A DNA stretch of 64,000 nucleotides from Nesterenkonia sandarakina (GCF_003003175.1 NZ_PVTY01000014.1:32001-96000), one strand, 5' to 3'; shown: positions 36,997-46,441, counted from the first letter of the stretch. Made by a program: numbers and translations. Notes: generated from the letters alone by a model not told the origin.

Positions 36997-37773
36997 ATGC
37001 CTGAATATTCGACGATCGTGGTCGCCAGCCAGGACCGGGTCGGCACGATCCGGCTGAACCGGCCGAAGGCCCTCAACGCGCTGAACACGACGATGATGGA
37101 CGAGGTCGTTCGCGCGGCCACAGACTTCGACGCCGACTCCGGGATCGGAGCGATCCTCCTCACGGGCTCTGACAAGGCGTTTGCGGCCGGCGCAGACATC
37201 AACGAGATGGCGGATCAGGACCATCCGGGAATGTACGCCGCCGACTGGTTCCGCCGCTGGGACGACCTCACCCGACTGCGCACGCCGATCGTGGCGGCGG
37301 TCAACGGATACGCCCTGGGCGGCGGATGCGAACTGGCGATGATGGCGGACGTCATCGTGGCCGGCGCCGGCGCGACGTTCGGTCAGCCGGAGATCAACCT
37401 CGGCGTCATTCCGGGGATGGGCGCCTCGCAGCGGCTGACGCGCGCGGTCGGGAAGGCCAAGGCGATGGATATGATCCTCACCGGGCGACGCATCGACGCC
37501 GCGGAGGCCGAGCGCATCGGCCTGGTCTCACGGGTCGTCGCAGATCAGGACACGATCGCGGAGGCCACCAGGGTCGCGGAGCTGATCGCCTCGAAGTCCA
37601 AACCGGCCGCCCAGATGTGCAAGGAGGCCGTCGGTGCGGCCTTCGACACCACGCTCCACCAGGGTCTGCTGTTCGAGCGTCGGATGTTCCACTCGATGTT
37701 CTCCCTCGAGGACCAGTCCGAGGGCATGCGCGCGTTCGCCCAGAAGCGTGACCCGGAGTGGAAGCACCGCTGA
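36997..37773 (+). CDS. Enoyl-CoA hydratase / 3-hydroxyisobutyryl-CoA-type crotonase
   Basis: A 258-residue crotonase-fold enzyme. The oxyanion-hole loops are [12 protein letters not shown] and [21 protein letters not shown], with the acidic catalytic residue in [20 protein letters not shown]. It hydrates an enoyl-CoA, most plausibly methacrylyl-CoA in valine breakdown given mmsAB next to it. Sequence alone does not separate it from general EchA hydratases. Confidence 0.88.
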   Translation: MPEYSTIVVASQDRVGTIRLNRPKALNALNTTMMDEVVRAATDFDADSGIGAILLTGSDKAFAAGADINEMADQDHPGMYAADWFRRWDDLTRLRTPIVAAVNGYALGGGCELAMMADVIVAGAGATFGQPEINLGVIPGMGASQRLTRAVGKAKAMDMILTGRRIDAAEAERIGLVSRVVADQDTIAEATRVAELIASKSKPAAQMCKEAVGAAFDTTLHQGLLFERRMFHSMFSLEDQSEGMRAFAQKRDPEWKHR

Positions 37774-37782
37774 GCCTGCGGC

Positions 37783-38289
37783 TCAGGAGGGGAAGTCTCC
37801 CGCGCGCTGGCGGAAGTTCGCCAGGATGGTGTTGAGCTCGTCGATCTCCTGCTCCTCGAATCCGGTCCGCTCGAAGAGCTGCTCGTTGAGCGCCGTGGTG
37901 GCCTTCTCGACCACATCCTTGCCCTCCGGGGTGAGGACCAGAAGCATCGCGCGCCGGTCGGAATCATGCGGCTCACGGCGCACCAGTCCCGCGGCCTCCA
38001 ACCGGTCCACGGCATTGGTGATCGAGGTCGGATGCACCTGCAGCAGCTTGCTGGCCTTGTTCATCGGCAACCGCTCCTCCCGGGAGAACCCCAGCAGCGC
38101 GAGCACCTCGTACCGCGCGAAGGTCAGCTTGAACGGTTTCAGGACGTCCCTCGCTCGAGCCAGCAGGATCTGCTGAGTCCGCATGATCGCGGTCACCGCC
38201 GCGGCCGGGGCCGCGGCGGACGCCCATCCCTGCCGCTCCCAGTTCTTCTGGATCTCGGCGATCGGGTCCTTCGCAAGCGGGGGGTGCAT
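37783..38289 (-). CDS. MarR-family transcriptional regulator
   Basis: A 168-residue winged-helix regulator. The DNA-binding part (about 50-120: LTFARYEVLALLGFS, NKASKLLQVHPTSITNAVDRLEAAGLV, RREPHDSDRRAMLLVLTPEG) is typical. The ATG at 38289 has AGGAG eight bases upstream. It lies convergent to the enoyl-CoA hydratase gene, 9 bases past its stop. A near-perfect inverted repeat is just upstream and could be its own operator. It may control the acyl-CoA genes around it. Confidence 0.9.
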   Translation of the reverse strand: MHPPLAKDPIAEIQKNWERQGWASAAAPAAAVTAIMRTQQILLARARDVLKPFKLTFARYEVLALLGFSREERLPMNKASKLLQVHPTSITNAVDRLEAAGLVRREPHDSDRRAMLLVLTPEGKDVVEKATTALNEQLFERTGFEEQEIDELNTILANFRQRAGDFPS

Positions 38290-38322
38290 GTAGGGAGTCT
38301 CCTCTTTCGGGCTCGGACCAGG

Positions 38323-38358
38323 CATTCTGTGGATGCACCGGAGTTTATCCGCAGAATG
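38323..38358. promoter_or_regulatory. Long inverted repeat upstream of the MarR gene
   Basis: CATTCTGTGGAT (38323-38334) and ATCCGCAGAATG (38347-38358) form a 12-base inverted repeat with one mismatch, separated by 12 bases. It lies 34 bases upstream of the MarR ATG. Autoregulatory operators for this family often look like this. Confidence 0.5.
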
Positions 38359-38429
38359 ACCAACGGTCGGACGTGCTACAAGGGCGCAGGGCCCCAGCGC
38401 GCCCCGGCCCTGCGTTGGGACCTCGGGGC

Positions 38430-40181
38430 TCAAGGCCGCTTCAGGCCCAGATCGGCTTCGCGGTACTCCACCCCGAATCCGTCGCCGCCGTCACCCGCGG
38501 CGGCCCGCTGCTCCTCGGCCTGACGCAGCTGGACCCGCCGGATCTTCCCCGAGATGGTCTTCGGCAGCTCGGTGAACTCGATGCGGCGGATCCGCTGATA
38601 GGGAGCCAGCCTGCTCACGGTGAACTGAAGGATCTCCGCCGCGGTCGCCGGGTTCGGCTCCCATCCGGAGGCCAGCGTCACATACGCCTTGGGAACCGCC
38701 AGTCGCAGCTCATCCGGTGCGGGCACGATGGCCGCCTCCATCACCGCAGGATGCTCGATGAGCACCGATTCCAGCTCAAACGGTGAGACCTTGTAGTCGC
38801 TGGATTTGAAGACGTCATCGGCTCGGCCCACGTAGGTGATCACACCGTACTCGTCTCGGGAGGCGATGTCCCCGGTGTGGTAATACCCGTCGCGGAACAC
38901 CTCGGCGTTCTTCTCCGCGTCGCCGTAGTACCCCTTCATCAGACCGACCGGACGCGGATCCAGAGCGAGACAGATCTCCCCCTCATCGGCGGCCTCCCCC
39001 GACACCGGGTCGATCAGAGCGACGTCGAAGCCCGGAAGCGGCACACCCATGGCTCCGAACTTCACTCGCCGTCCCGGCGTGTTGGCGATCTGCAGCGAGG
39101 ATTCGGTCTGCCCGAAGCCATCGCGGATGGTGCGCCCCCACGCACGCTGGACCTGTTCGATGACCTCCGGGTTCAACGGCTCCCCCGCGGACACGGTGAC
39201 GCGCGGCGGATTCCTCAGCTGAGCGAGGTCGGCCTTGATGAGCATCCGCCAGACCGTGGGCGGTGCGCAGAAGCTCGTCACGCCGGCGGAGTCCATGCTG
39301 CGCATCAGCGCCGATGCGTCGAACCTGCTGAAGTTGTACAGGAAGATCGTCGCCTCGGCGATCCATGGGGCGAAGAAGTTCGACCAGGCGTGCTTGGCCC
39401 AGCCTGGCGACGAGACGTTCAGGTGGACGTCACCGGGCTCGAGACCGATCCAGTACAGCGTGGAGAGGTGCCCGACCGGATAGGAGGTATGCGTATGCTC
39501 GACCAGCTTCGGCTTCGACGTCGTGCCGGAGGTGAAGTAGAGCAGCATCGTCTCCTCGGCGGCAGTCGGCACCACCTGCTCCAGCTCTGGGGAGGCGGCA
39601 TAGGCGTCGGAGAAGGAGTGGACGGTGCGGCCGGGAACCTCGGGGCGGACTGCCTCGTGTCCGTGTGCGTAGACGCCTGGGACGTGGATGAGGGAGAACC
39701 GGCCGTCGACCTCGGTGAACTTGCGCAGCGTCTCGGAGTCTCCGACTACCCAGCTCGCTTCCGCGCGGACCACGCGGTCCTGAAGGTCAGCGGGTCCCAT
39801 CTGTGTGGTGGTGGGGATCAGCACGGCACCGAGCTTGATGGCGCCGAGCATGGTCTCCCAGAGCTCGACCTGGTTCCCGAGGATCAAGATGATCCGGTCC
39901 CCGCGCTCGACGCCGATCTCGCGGAGCCAGTTCGCCACGCGATTGGAGTCTTCGCGCAGCTGAGCGAAGGTGCGGGCGAGCTGCGAGCCGTCCTCCTCGA
40001 TGATCACCAGCGCGTTCTGCTCAGCCCGCTCCGGGCTCTTCGCCACCTGGTCGAACCAGTCGAAGCCGAAGTTGAAGTGTGTGAATCGCGGCCAGACGAA
40101 CTCTCGGCGCGCGCGCTCCCAATCCTGCTGGGAGCGCACGAGCTGGTCACGAGCTGCCCGGAACTCTTCGGTCACTGTCAT
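38430..40181 (-). CDS. AMP-dependent acyl-CoA synthetase
   Basis: A 583-residue adenylate-forming enzyme that activates a carboxylic acid to its acyl-CoA. Motifs present are YFTSGTTSKPKLVEHTH (P-loop-like), DGFGQTESS, YHTGDIASRDEYGVITYVGR, and PKTISGKIRR (catalytic Lys). The substrate-binding region is of the medium-chain/acetyl-CoA-synthetase-like group, and the substrate (for example isobutyrate, propionate or an aromatic acid) is not resolvable. It is divergent from the acyl-CoA dehydrogenase across a promoter containing a palindrome. Confidence 0.92.
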   Translation of the reverse strand: MTVTEEFRAARDQLVRSQQDWERARREFVWPRFTHFNFGFDWFDQVAKSPERAEQNALVIIEEDGSQLARTFAQLREDSNRVANWLREIGVERGDRIILILGNQVELWETMLGAIKLGAVLIPTTTQMGPADLQDRVVRAEASWVVGDSETLRKFTEVDGRFSLIHVPGVYAHGHEAVRPEVPGRTVHSFSDAYAASPELEQVVPTAAEETMLLYFTSGTTSKPKLVEHTHTSYPVGHLSTLYWIGLEPGDVHLNVSSPGWAKHAWSNFFAPWIAEATIFLYNFSRFDASALMRSMDSAGVTSFCAPPTVWRMLIKADLAQLRNPPRVTVSAGEPLNPEVIEQVQRAWGRTIRDGFGQTESSLQIANTPGRRVKFGAMGVPLPGFDVALIDPVSGEAADEGEICLALDPRPVGLMKGYYGDAEKNAEVFRDGYYHTGDIASRDEYGVITYVGRADDVFKSSDYKVSPFELESVLIEHPAVMEAAIVPAPDELRLAVPKAYVTLASGWEPNPATAAEILQFTVSRLAPYQRIRRIEFTELPKTISGKIRRVQLRQAEEQRAAAGDGGDGFGVEYREADLGLKRP

Positions 40182-40225
40182 TTTCTGCGTCCTCCTCGAG
40201 ATCTACGTGATGCCGATCACCCTAG

Positions 40226-40255
40226 AATATACTTGGAAGTCATATAGTCGGTAAA
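40226..40255 (-). promoter_or_regulatory. Divergent promoter with palindromic operator between the acyl-CoA synthetase and dehydrogenase
   Basis: On the minus strand TTTACC (-35, 40250-40255) and TATATT (-10, 40226-40231) are 18 bases apart. The spacer contains ACTTCCAAGT inside the near-palindrome ATATgACTTCCAAGTATAT. On the plus strand TATAGT (about 40243-40248) may be a -10 box for the dehydrogenase. A regulator at the palindrome could block both promoters. Confidence 0.6.
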
Positions 40256-40334
40256 GATTCAGTTTGACGTGCAGTGTCGTCGTCGCCGTGACCGCGCCGA
40301 CCTGGAACCACCGGACCACAAGGAGAGCTCGACC

Positions 40335-41525
40335 ATGACGCAGGCCACACACGACGCCGCAGACCTGACCTCTGCCGGCAAGGGTCCGGACCTGATGGAC
40401 CTGGCTCGGCACCTCGGCGAGGCGGAGCGAGACCGGCTCGCGCAGATCGAGGACTACGCCCAGCGCAATATCCGGCGCCAGTGCCTGGCGCCCTGGGAGG
40501 AGGGCCGACTCCCGCTGGAGCTCCTTGCGGGGCTCGGTGAGATCGGGCTGGGCGAGCTGCACCTGGACGGCTCGTCACCGCTGTTCCGGGGTCTTGCGCA
40601 TACGGCGCTCGCCCGGGCTGACGTCTCCATCTCCGCGGTGGTAGGCATCCATAACGAACTCATCGTCGGCATGATCGACGCACTGGGCTCCCCGCGGCAG
40701 CGGGAGCGGTGGCTCCCCGACCTGCGCCGGCTACGGAGCTTCGGAGCCTTCTGCCTGACCGAGCCGGATCATGGGTCCGACGTGGCCGGCGGACTGGCCA
40801 CCACGGCGACGCTGCGTGGCTCTCAGTGGCACATCCAGGGCTCGAAGCGCTGGATCGGCATGGGGACAGTGGCCGACGTCGCCCTGGTCTGGGCGCGAGA
40901 CGTCGCCGACGGGCAGGTCAAGGGCTTCCTGGTGCCCACCTCGAGCCCGGGGTATCGGGCGCGGAAGATCAACAACAAGACCGGCCTGAGGATCATGCCG
41001 AATGCCGATATCGAACTTGATCTCACCGTGCCCGAGGACGCGATGCTGCCGGGCGCCACCTCGTTCGCCGCGACGAATCAGGGCCTGCGCAGTTCCCGGG
41101 CCTGGGTGGGATGGCAGGCCGTCGGCGCCCAGCAGGCGCTGCTGGACATCGCCCGGACCTACGCCTCGCAGCGAGACCAGTTCGGATCACCCCTGGCCTC
41201 GTTTCAGCTCATCCAGGTCGCACTGGCGAAGGTCGCCGGAAACCTGGCGGTCTCCACCTCGTTCATGGTCGAGCTGACTCGGCTGCAGGCCGACCGCGAG
41301 CTGACCATGATGCATGCCTCCCTGGGCAAGGCCACGCTGACCCGGCTCGCCCGCGAGTCTGCCGCCGCCGCACGGGAGATCCTCGGCGGCAACGGCATCC
41401 TCAGCGATCACGAGGTGGCCAAGGTCGCCGGCGACATCGAGGCGATCTACACCTATGAAGGCTCCCAGGGCATCAATCTGCTGATCGCGGGCCGAGAGCT
41501 GACGGGCGTCTCCGCCTTCGCGTAG
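40335..41525 (+). CDS. Acyl-CoA dehydrogenase
   Basis: A 396-residue FAD flavoprotein of the acyl-CoA dehydrogenase superfamily. The FAD/substrate region is FCLTEPDHGSDVAG, and the C-terminal catalytic Glu is probably in TYEGSQGINLLIAGRELTG. The glutaryl-CoA-dehydrogenase-like EGSQ motif suggests short-branched or isobutyryl-CoA dehydrogenase activity, but this is not definitive. The start at 40335 has AGGAG. It is divergent from the acyl-CoA synthetase and separate from mmsAB. Confidence 0.9.
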   Translation: MTQATHDAADLTSAGKGPDLMDLARHLGEAERDRLAQIEDYAQRNIRRQCLAPWEEGRLPLELLAGLGEIGLGELHLDGSSPLFRGLAHTALARADVSISAVVGIHNELIVGMIDALGSPRQRERWLPDLRRLRSFGAFCLTEPDHGSDVAGGLATTATLRGSQWHIQGSKRWIGMGTVADVALVWARDVADGQVKGFLVPTSSPGYRARKINNKTGLRIMPNADIELDLTVPEDAMLPGATSFAATNQGLRSSRAWVGWQAVGAQQALLDIARTYASQRDQFGSPLASFQLIQVALAKVAGNLAVSTSFMVELTRLQADRELTMMHASLGKATLTRLARESAAAAREILGGNGILSDHEVAKVAGDIEAIYTYEGSQGINLLIAGRELTGVSAFA

Positions 41526-41561
41526 CCCGGAGACCGAGGGTGGCGAGGGTGGCGAGGGTGC

Positions 41562-42170
41562 TCAGCCCTCGTACTCGGACCCGATGATCAGGGTGACGAA
41601 GCTGGCCTGGTCGTGCTCCTCGACGGTCTCGACCCCGAAGCTCGCCGCAAGCTCCTCGGCGAGCGCCTGTTCGGCCGCACCGGACCCAGCGGGGTAGACC
41701 ACTGCCGGGGTCTCGGCGCGTTCTTCGAAGTTCCAGCTGCCGTTCCAGACCACGTTGTAGTCGAGCTCCTCGAGCTCGGCGCTCATCGCCGTCTCCCCAC
41801 CCTCGACGCCCTGGTAGTTCGCGACCTGGACCGGCGTCTCGGTGTCGCTGGCCGGCTGCGGCTCGGCGGGCTCTTCAGGCTCCGCGGACTCACCCTCCTC
41901 GGCGGCGCCGTCTTCCGCGTCGTCACCCTCGGTCACCGCAGCGTCCTGCTCCTCGGCGGTGGTGTCGGCGTCCGAGTCGGAGAAGGTCGGCACGATGAAG
42001 TAGGCGAATGCACCGACCAGCAGCACGAATCCTGCCAGCAGGGCGATCCAGCGCAGGCCGGAGCCGCCGGCGCCGCCGGTTCCGGCCGCGCCTGGAGCCC
42101 GGTGCTTGCCGGCCTCCCCCGTCTGATACGGCGGGACGTCGTCGAACTCGTCGTGCGGGTGCTGGCTCAT
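41562..42170 (-). CDS. LytR C-terminal domain membrane protein
   Basis: A 202-residue protein. Residues 1-38 are a hydrophilic Gly/Ala-rich cytoplasmic tail, followed by one membrane helix (about 40-62) and an acidic disordered linker (about 65-115, Glu/Asp/Ala-rich). The C-terminus is a LytR_C domain (VQVANYQGVEGGETAMSAELEELDYNVVWNGSW). It is probably located at the cell surface, with a role in envelope maintenance. A DUF3263 gene lies upstream on the same strand, a pairing common in Actinobacteria. Confidence 0.88.
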   Translation of the reverse strand: MSQHPHDEFDDVPPYQTGEAGKHRAPGAAGTGGAGGSGLRWIALLAGFVLLVGAFAYFIVPTFSDSDADTTAEEQDAAVTEGDDAEDGAAEEGESAEPEEPAEPQPASDTETPVQVANYQGVEGGETAMSAELEELDYNVVWNGSWNFEERAETPAVVYPAGSGAAEQALAEELAASFGVETVEEHDQASFVTLIIGSEYEG

Positions 42171-42226
42171 AGGTCCTGTCCTCAAGGTGCGGGGGCGATG
42201 CTCGGTGCTGCTGTTCTCGACCCTGG

Positions 42227-42460
42227 TCAGCGGCGGGTCGCGCGGGCGCGGTGCCGGGCGTCCCGCTGTCGACGGAGTCGCTTCACCAGCATCGGGTCGT
42301 GGGCAAGTGCCGCCTCCGTGTCGATCAGCCGATTCAGCGCCTGGTAGTACGCCACGGCTGACATCTGGAGCGCTTGCGCGATGGCCTCGTCCTTCGCGCC
42401 GGCGTATTTCCACCACTGGCGCTCCAGGTCGAGCATCTTCTTCTCCTGTTCAGTGATCAT
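42227..42460 (-). CDS. DUF3263 family small protein
   Basis: A 77-residue helical protein. The start MITEQEKKMLDLERQWWKYAGAKDEAI and the middle MSAVAYYQALNRLIDTEAAL match the DUF3263 pattern, which resembles a small helix-turn-helix. A basic C-terminus (RRQRDARHRARATRR) may bind nucleic acid. It is 56 bases upstream of the LytR_C gene on the same strand. Function unknown. Confidence 0.85.
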   Translation of the reverse strand: MITEQEKKMLDLERQWWKYAGAKDEAIAQALQMSAVAYYQALNRLIDTEAALAHDPMLVKRLRRQRDARHRARATRR

Positions 42461-42561
42461 CTCACCGTCATCCTACGGCTGAGGGGAGAGCATTACCGGA
42501 ATATCGGCTCAGATGAACGCGACGGTGTGTTCAGCGGTCCGAGCTGTCTAAGGTGGAGGCG

Positions 42562-43260
42562 ATGACGACTGAGACTGAACTGATCGCCCCCCTGGAATCA
42601 GGGTGGGCGCGAGCCCTGGCCGGAGAGTCTGCGCGCTTCGAGACCGTCCGCGAAGAGCTGACCCGGCGTCGTGAGACCGGGGAGCAGGTGCTTCCCGCCC
42701 CGGAGCTGGTGCTTCGCGGGTTCCGACAGCCCTTCGACGCGGTGCGGGTGCTGATCCTGGGTCAGGACCCCTACCCGACCCCGGGCCACGCGATCGGCAT
42801 GTCCTTCGCGGTGGACCCCGAGGTGCGCCCGCTGCCCCGCAGCCTGAGCAACATCTTCACCGAGCTCGAGTCGGACCTCGGGATCCCCAAGAGTCCCCAC
42901 GGTGATCTCACGGCCTGGGCGACCCAGGGCGTGCTGATGCTGAACCGGGTGCTGACGGTCACCGCAGGGACGCCGGCCTCGCACCGCGGCATCGGCTGGG
43001 AACAGATCACCGAGGCGGCACTGAGCGCGCTGGTCGATCGAGGCACCCCGCTGGTCTCGATCCTCTGGGGTGCCGATGCGCGCAAGCTCGCCCCGCTGCT
43101 GGACCAGGGCGAGCACACGGCGGTGCTCACCAGCCCGCATCCCTCCCCACTCTCGGCGCGGCGCGGATTCTTCGGCTCCCGGCCGTTCTCGCAGGCCAAT
43201 GAGGCGCTGCGTCGGCTCGGCGCAGAACCCGTGGACTGGCAGCTGAACCCAGACGGCTGA
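42562..43260 (+). CDS. ung: Uracil-DNA glycosylase, family 1
   Basis: A 232-residue enzyme that removes uracil from DNA. The catalytic water-activating Asp69 lies in GQDPYP, and the [14 protein letters not shown] loop carries the catalytic His. The start is placed at the ATG at 42562, preceded by AAGGTGGAGG. An in-frame GTG nine bases upstream lacks a good site. It is convergent with the thrE-like gene. Confidence 0.96.
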   Translation: MTTETELIAPLESGWARALAGESARFETVREELTRRRETGEQVLPAPELVLRGFRQPFDAVRVLILGQDPYPTPGHAIGMSFAVDPEVRPLPRSLSNIFTELESDLGIPKSPHGDLTAWATQGVLMLNRVLTVTAGTPASHRGIGWEQITEAALSALVDRGTPLVSILWGADARKLAPLLDQGEHTAVLTSPHPSPLSARRGFFGSRPFSQANEALRRLGAEPVDWQLNPDG

Positions 43261-43329
43261 GCCCGGTCGGACCCGGCAGTCGGACCCGGCCAGTCGTGCG
43301 GCCATCCGAAACCGGTCGGTCGCCGCCCC

Positions 43330-45384
43330 TTAGCGGCGGCGGGTGCGCGAGCGTTCGTGGGACTGCAGACCAGCGGTGAGCGGTCTCATCAGCACGTCGC
43401 CGAGCACGATCCCGGCGGCGATGGCCATGATGATGATCAGCGCGTTGAACAGCTCGGTGAGTCCGCCCATCATGCCCACGGTGGAGGAGTCCATCGCGAT
43501 CTGGTACATGCCGCGGAAGAGCATCAGTCCGGGCAGCATGAACATCATCGCGGGCACGGCGACCACCAGCTGGGGCGATCCCATGCGCAGGGCCAGGATC
43601 CTGCCCAGCGCACCGACCACCACCGCCCCGAAGACCGGGGTGATGCGTTCTCCCAGGCCGAGGATCTCAGCGGCGTAGTAGGCGCAGAAGCCCAGCGCCG
43701 AGACAGCACCGATGGGCAGCAGCATCCGCCAGCTCGCCTGCTCGACGACGGCGGCGGCCATCGCCGCGAGGAAGACCAGCGCGACCAGGACCGCCGGGTG
43801 GTAGATCCGGTCCAGGCCGACCGCGACCTCGATCGGCGGGGCGCCGAGGATGTTCGCGATCACCACGGCAGCCATGATGCCGGAGGTCATTCCGGCGAAG
43901 GCGATCATCGAGGACATCATGCGACCGGCGGCGGTGATCGGGAATCCGTTGATCCCATCCTGGATCGCTGAGACGATCCGCGCCGAGGGAAGCAGGATCA
44001 TCAGCCCACCGGCCACCACCATAGACGGACGGATCGGCACGTCCATGGCGAACGCGGCCATCGCGAAGGAGGTCGCGACGAACCCGCCGGCGGCGAGCCC
44101 GAAGTACTCCGGAACCCTCCAGGTGGCGAGCTGCCGGGTGGTCCAGAGCACCAGGATCGTCGCCACGAAGCCCAGCGAGGCGTCCAGCAGCGGCGCCCCG
44201 AGGAACGCGGCGAAGAAGCTGGCGAAGATCGCGCCGCAGATGGTCACCATCCACCGCGGGTAGGGCTTGGGCTCACGAGTGATGGCGCGCAGCCGGTCCT
44301 CGGCGTCGCCGCGGGTGAGTCGGCCTGCGATGATGTCGGTCACCAGCTGGTGCACCGAGGCGAGCGCCCGGAAGTTGTTCGACCAGGAGCGCACCACGCG
44401 CACCCGTGAATAGGGGATCTTGCCGTCGGGCGCCCAGTTCAGGCTGATCGACTGGTTGGTGATGTCGGCGTCGGTGTTCTTCATGCCGAAGGCGGCGGTG
44501 ACCGCGATGATGGAGGTCTCGACCTCCAGCGCGCCGGCCCCGTAGCGGAAGAGCGCCTCGCCGAGGTCCAGCACGAAGGCGATCGTGGCCAGCTCGTCGG
44601 TCTCCACGTGCTGCTCGGCCTGGTACGGGTTCTCGAACGGCGTGCCGGCGAGCCGGTCGATGATCGGCACGGTGCCGGTCGCGGCGCGCTCGGCCTGCAT
44701 GATGCGGCGCAGCACCTGGGGAGAGCGCGGCTTGCGATCAAAGACGCTCGGGTCGAACTCGGGGTCACGTCGCGCGGAGCCGCCCAGCCGTGCCTTGAAC
44801 CAGGATGCCCGAGGCACGGCGGAGCGCCGCGGCGAGTGGCTCATCGGCGATTGCCGCAGCGGGGCGCCGGGGGCGCTGTGCGGCAGATTGATCAGACCCG
44901 AGGGCCCCGGGGCCGGCTCCCCGGCGCGCTGGGCCCAGGAGGTCGTGGTCTCCTGGGGGCCGGTCGGGATCTGCGGACCCAGAGCGTCGGTCTGGTGCCA
45001 GTCACCGGTGACGGGGAAGGCATAGTGGTCCGTGGGTTCGGTCGCGCTGTGCGGGGCCGTGTAGGACTGCTCGAAGCTGGGGTCGGCCACGTACTCGTGC
45101 CGAGCGGCGTCGTTCTCGTCCGGCTCGGCAGAACGCGCGACGGCCTCGGCGTCGTATTCCTCCCAGTCCAGGGCCGCCTCGGCTTCGGCCGAGGCATGCC
45201 AGGAGGAGGCGAAGGAGCTGCGCAGGGTCTGCACGAAGCCGGTGGGGGTCTCATCGATGACCTCCTGGGTGGAGTGGACCACCGGGATGTGCGTGACATC
45301 GGCGTTGGGCTCGGTGCGCACCGGGTCGATCGCTTCGGCGACGTAGTCCCCCGTGGGGAGCCGTTCCATGTGTTCGGGTGCCAC
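43330..45384 (-). CDS. ThrE-type threonine/serine exporter with long N-terminal extension
   Basis: A 684-residue membrane exporter. The first roughly 200 residues are charged and disordered (Glu/Asp/Ala and Ser/Pro-rich, no membrane helix). The conserved exporter domain begins around residue 230 (IMQAERAATGTVPIIDRLAG), and about ten membrane helices follow (from MVTICGAIFASFFAAF to IAMDSSTVGM and IIIMAIAAGIVLGDVL). It exports threonine or serine in Corynebacterium relatives. The GTG start at 45384 is preceded by GAGGAGG. Confidence 0.88.
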   Translation of the reverse strand: MAPEHMERLPTGDYVAEAIDPVRTEPNADVTHIPVVHSTQEVIDETPTGFVQTLRSSFASSWHASAEAEAALDWEEYDAEAVARSAEPDENDAARHEYVADPSFEQSYTAPHSATEPTDHYAFPVTGDWHQTDALGPQIPTGPQETTTSWAQRAGEPAPGPSGLINLPHSAPGAPLRQSPMSHSPRRSAVPRASWFKARLGGSARRDPEFDPSVFDRKPRSPQVLRRIMQAERAATGTVPIIDRLAGTPFENPYQAEQHVETDELATIAFVLDLGEALFRYGAGALEVETSIIAVTAAFGMKNTDADITNQSISLNWAPDGKIPYSRVRVVRSWSNNFRALASVHQLVTDIIAGRLTRGDAEDRLRAITREPKPYPRWMVTICGAIFASFFAAFLGAPLLDASLGFVATILVLWTTRQLATWRVPEYFGLAAGGFVATSFAMAAFAMDVPIRPSMVVAGGLMILLPSARIVSAIQDGINGFPITAAGRMMSSMIAFAGMTSGIMAAVVIANILGAPPIEVAVGLDRIYHPAVLVALVFLAAMAAAVVEQASWRMLLPIGAVSALGFCAYYAAEILGLGERITPVFGAVVVGALGRILALRMGSPQLVVAVPAMMFMLPGLMLFRGMYQIAMDSSTVGMMGGLTELFNALIIIMAIAAGIVLGDVLMRPLTAGLQSHERSRTRRR

Positions 45385-45485
45385 GAACCCTCCTCGCAGG
45401 CAACATAACCACAAAAGGACCCTGGCAGGTGCCAGAGCCTTGAGGGGTGTGTGAGTGGTGGTGCCTGGAGTACAGGCGAAGAAAG

Positions 45486-45559
45486 TGGATCTGAATGGAC
45501 TCGAACCATCGACCTCTCGCGTGTGAGGCGAGCGCTCTAACCAACTGAGCTACAGATCC
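45486..45559 (-). tRNA. tRNA-Val (anticodon CAC)
   Basis: 74 bases with acceptor GGATCTG/CAGATCC, a D-arm starting TAGCTCAG, an anticodon stem CTCGC/GCGAG around CTCACAC, and a T-loop TTCGAGT. Anticodon CAC reads GUG. Discriminator A, and no CCA is encoded. It lies upstream of the thrE-like gene and downstream of the NAD(P)-binding gene. Confidence 0.95.
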
Positions 45560-45621
45560 TGAAGCACCTGCGCGCGGTATGCCGCGTTCACGTGCCTCAG
45601 AAGGTTATCACCTGTTCAGAC

Positions 45622-46320
45622 TCAGGACGAAACCGACGCCAGCGCTTCCTGGATGGGGGTCTCGCCGTCGAAGAAGTTCACCGTGGCGCGCACGGCGGAG
45701 CCGCTGCGCAGGGTCTCGGTGATGACTTCGGCGACGTTCTCCCGGGAGGTGTCCACGGAGGCGTCCTCGCTGGACATGACCTCACCGGTGGTGGCCGGGT
45801 CGAGCACGGTGATCTTCCCGCTGGCCGGCTCCAGGGTCAGCGAACCGGGGCCAAGGATGGTGTAGTCCAGGCTGGTGCCGCGCAGGTGCTTGTCGGCCTG
45901 GTGCTTGGCCAGCGCGTAGGGGTAGAACGAGCTCTTCGGGTCCACCGTGTCGATGTCGGTCTCGCTGCGTGCATAGGAGACCATCACGTAGCGGGACACG
46001 CCGGCCTCGAGCGCGGCGTCCATGCTGCGCACGGCGGCCTCGTGGTCCACGGCCTTGGTGCGGGCGGGGTTTCCGCCGCCGGCACCGGCGGAGAAGACGA
46101 CGGCGTGCGCGCCGGTGAAGGCGTCCACCAGCTCTGCCGAGCCTGCGGACTCGATGTCGAGGACCCGTGGGGTCGCGCCGGCGTCGGTGATGTCCTGGGC
46201 CTGGTCGGGGTCCCGGATCAGGGACTCGACGCTGAAGCCTGCGGCGACCAGCTTCGGTGCTGCCAGCAGTGCGATCTTGCCGTGGCCGCCGATGATGACG
46301 ACGCGCTGAGATTCAGCCAT
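45622..46320 (-). CDS. Atypical SDR NAD(P)-binding protein
   Basis: A 232-residue Rossmann-fold protein of the NmrA/YhfK-like atypical SDR group. VVIIGGHGKIALLAAPKL (GGxGxI) is the nucleotide site. It lacks a clear catalytic YxxxK of classical SDRs, having only an isolated YALAK late in the chain. Such proteins are often redox sensors or quinone reductase-like. The ATG at 46320 has AAGGAG. It is divergent from azlC. Confidence 0.85.
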   Translation of the reverse strand: MAESQRVVIIGGHGKIALLAAPKLVAAGFSVESLIRDPDQAQDITDAGATPRVLDIESAGSAELVDAFTGAHAVVFSAGAGGGNPARTKAVDHEAAVRSMDAALEAGVSRYVMVSYARSETDIDTVDPKSSFYPYALAKHQADKHLRGTSLDYTILGPGSLTLEPASGKITVLDPATTGEVMSSEDASVDTSRENVAEVITETLRSGSAVRATVNFFDGETPIQEALASVSS

Positions 46321-46441
46321 GATGTTCTCCTTCGCGAGCAGGGACTGCCTTCTCGAATGGGGGGCCGTCGGATGTACATGCTCCCGACGGTTCACTCCTC
46401 ATAACGTCTGCGCGCCCGCACTATTCCTTAGACTGTGGGAC

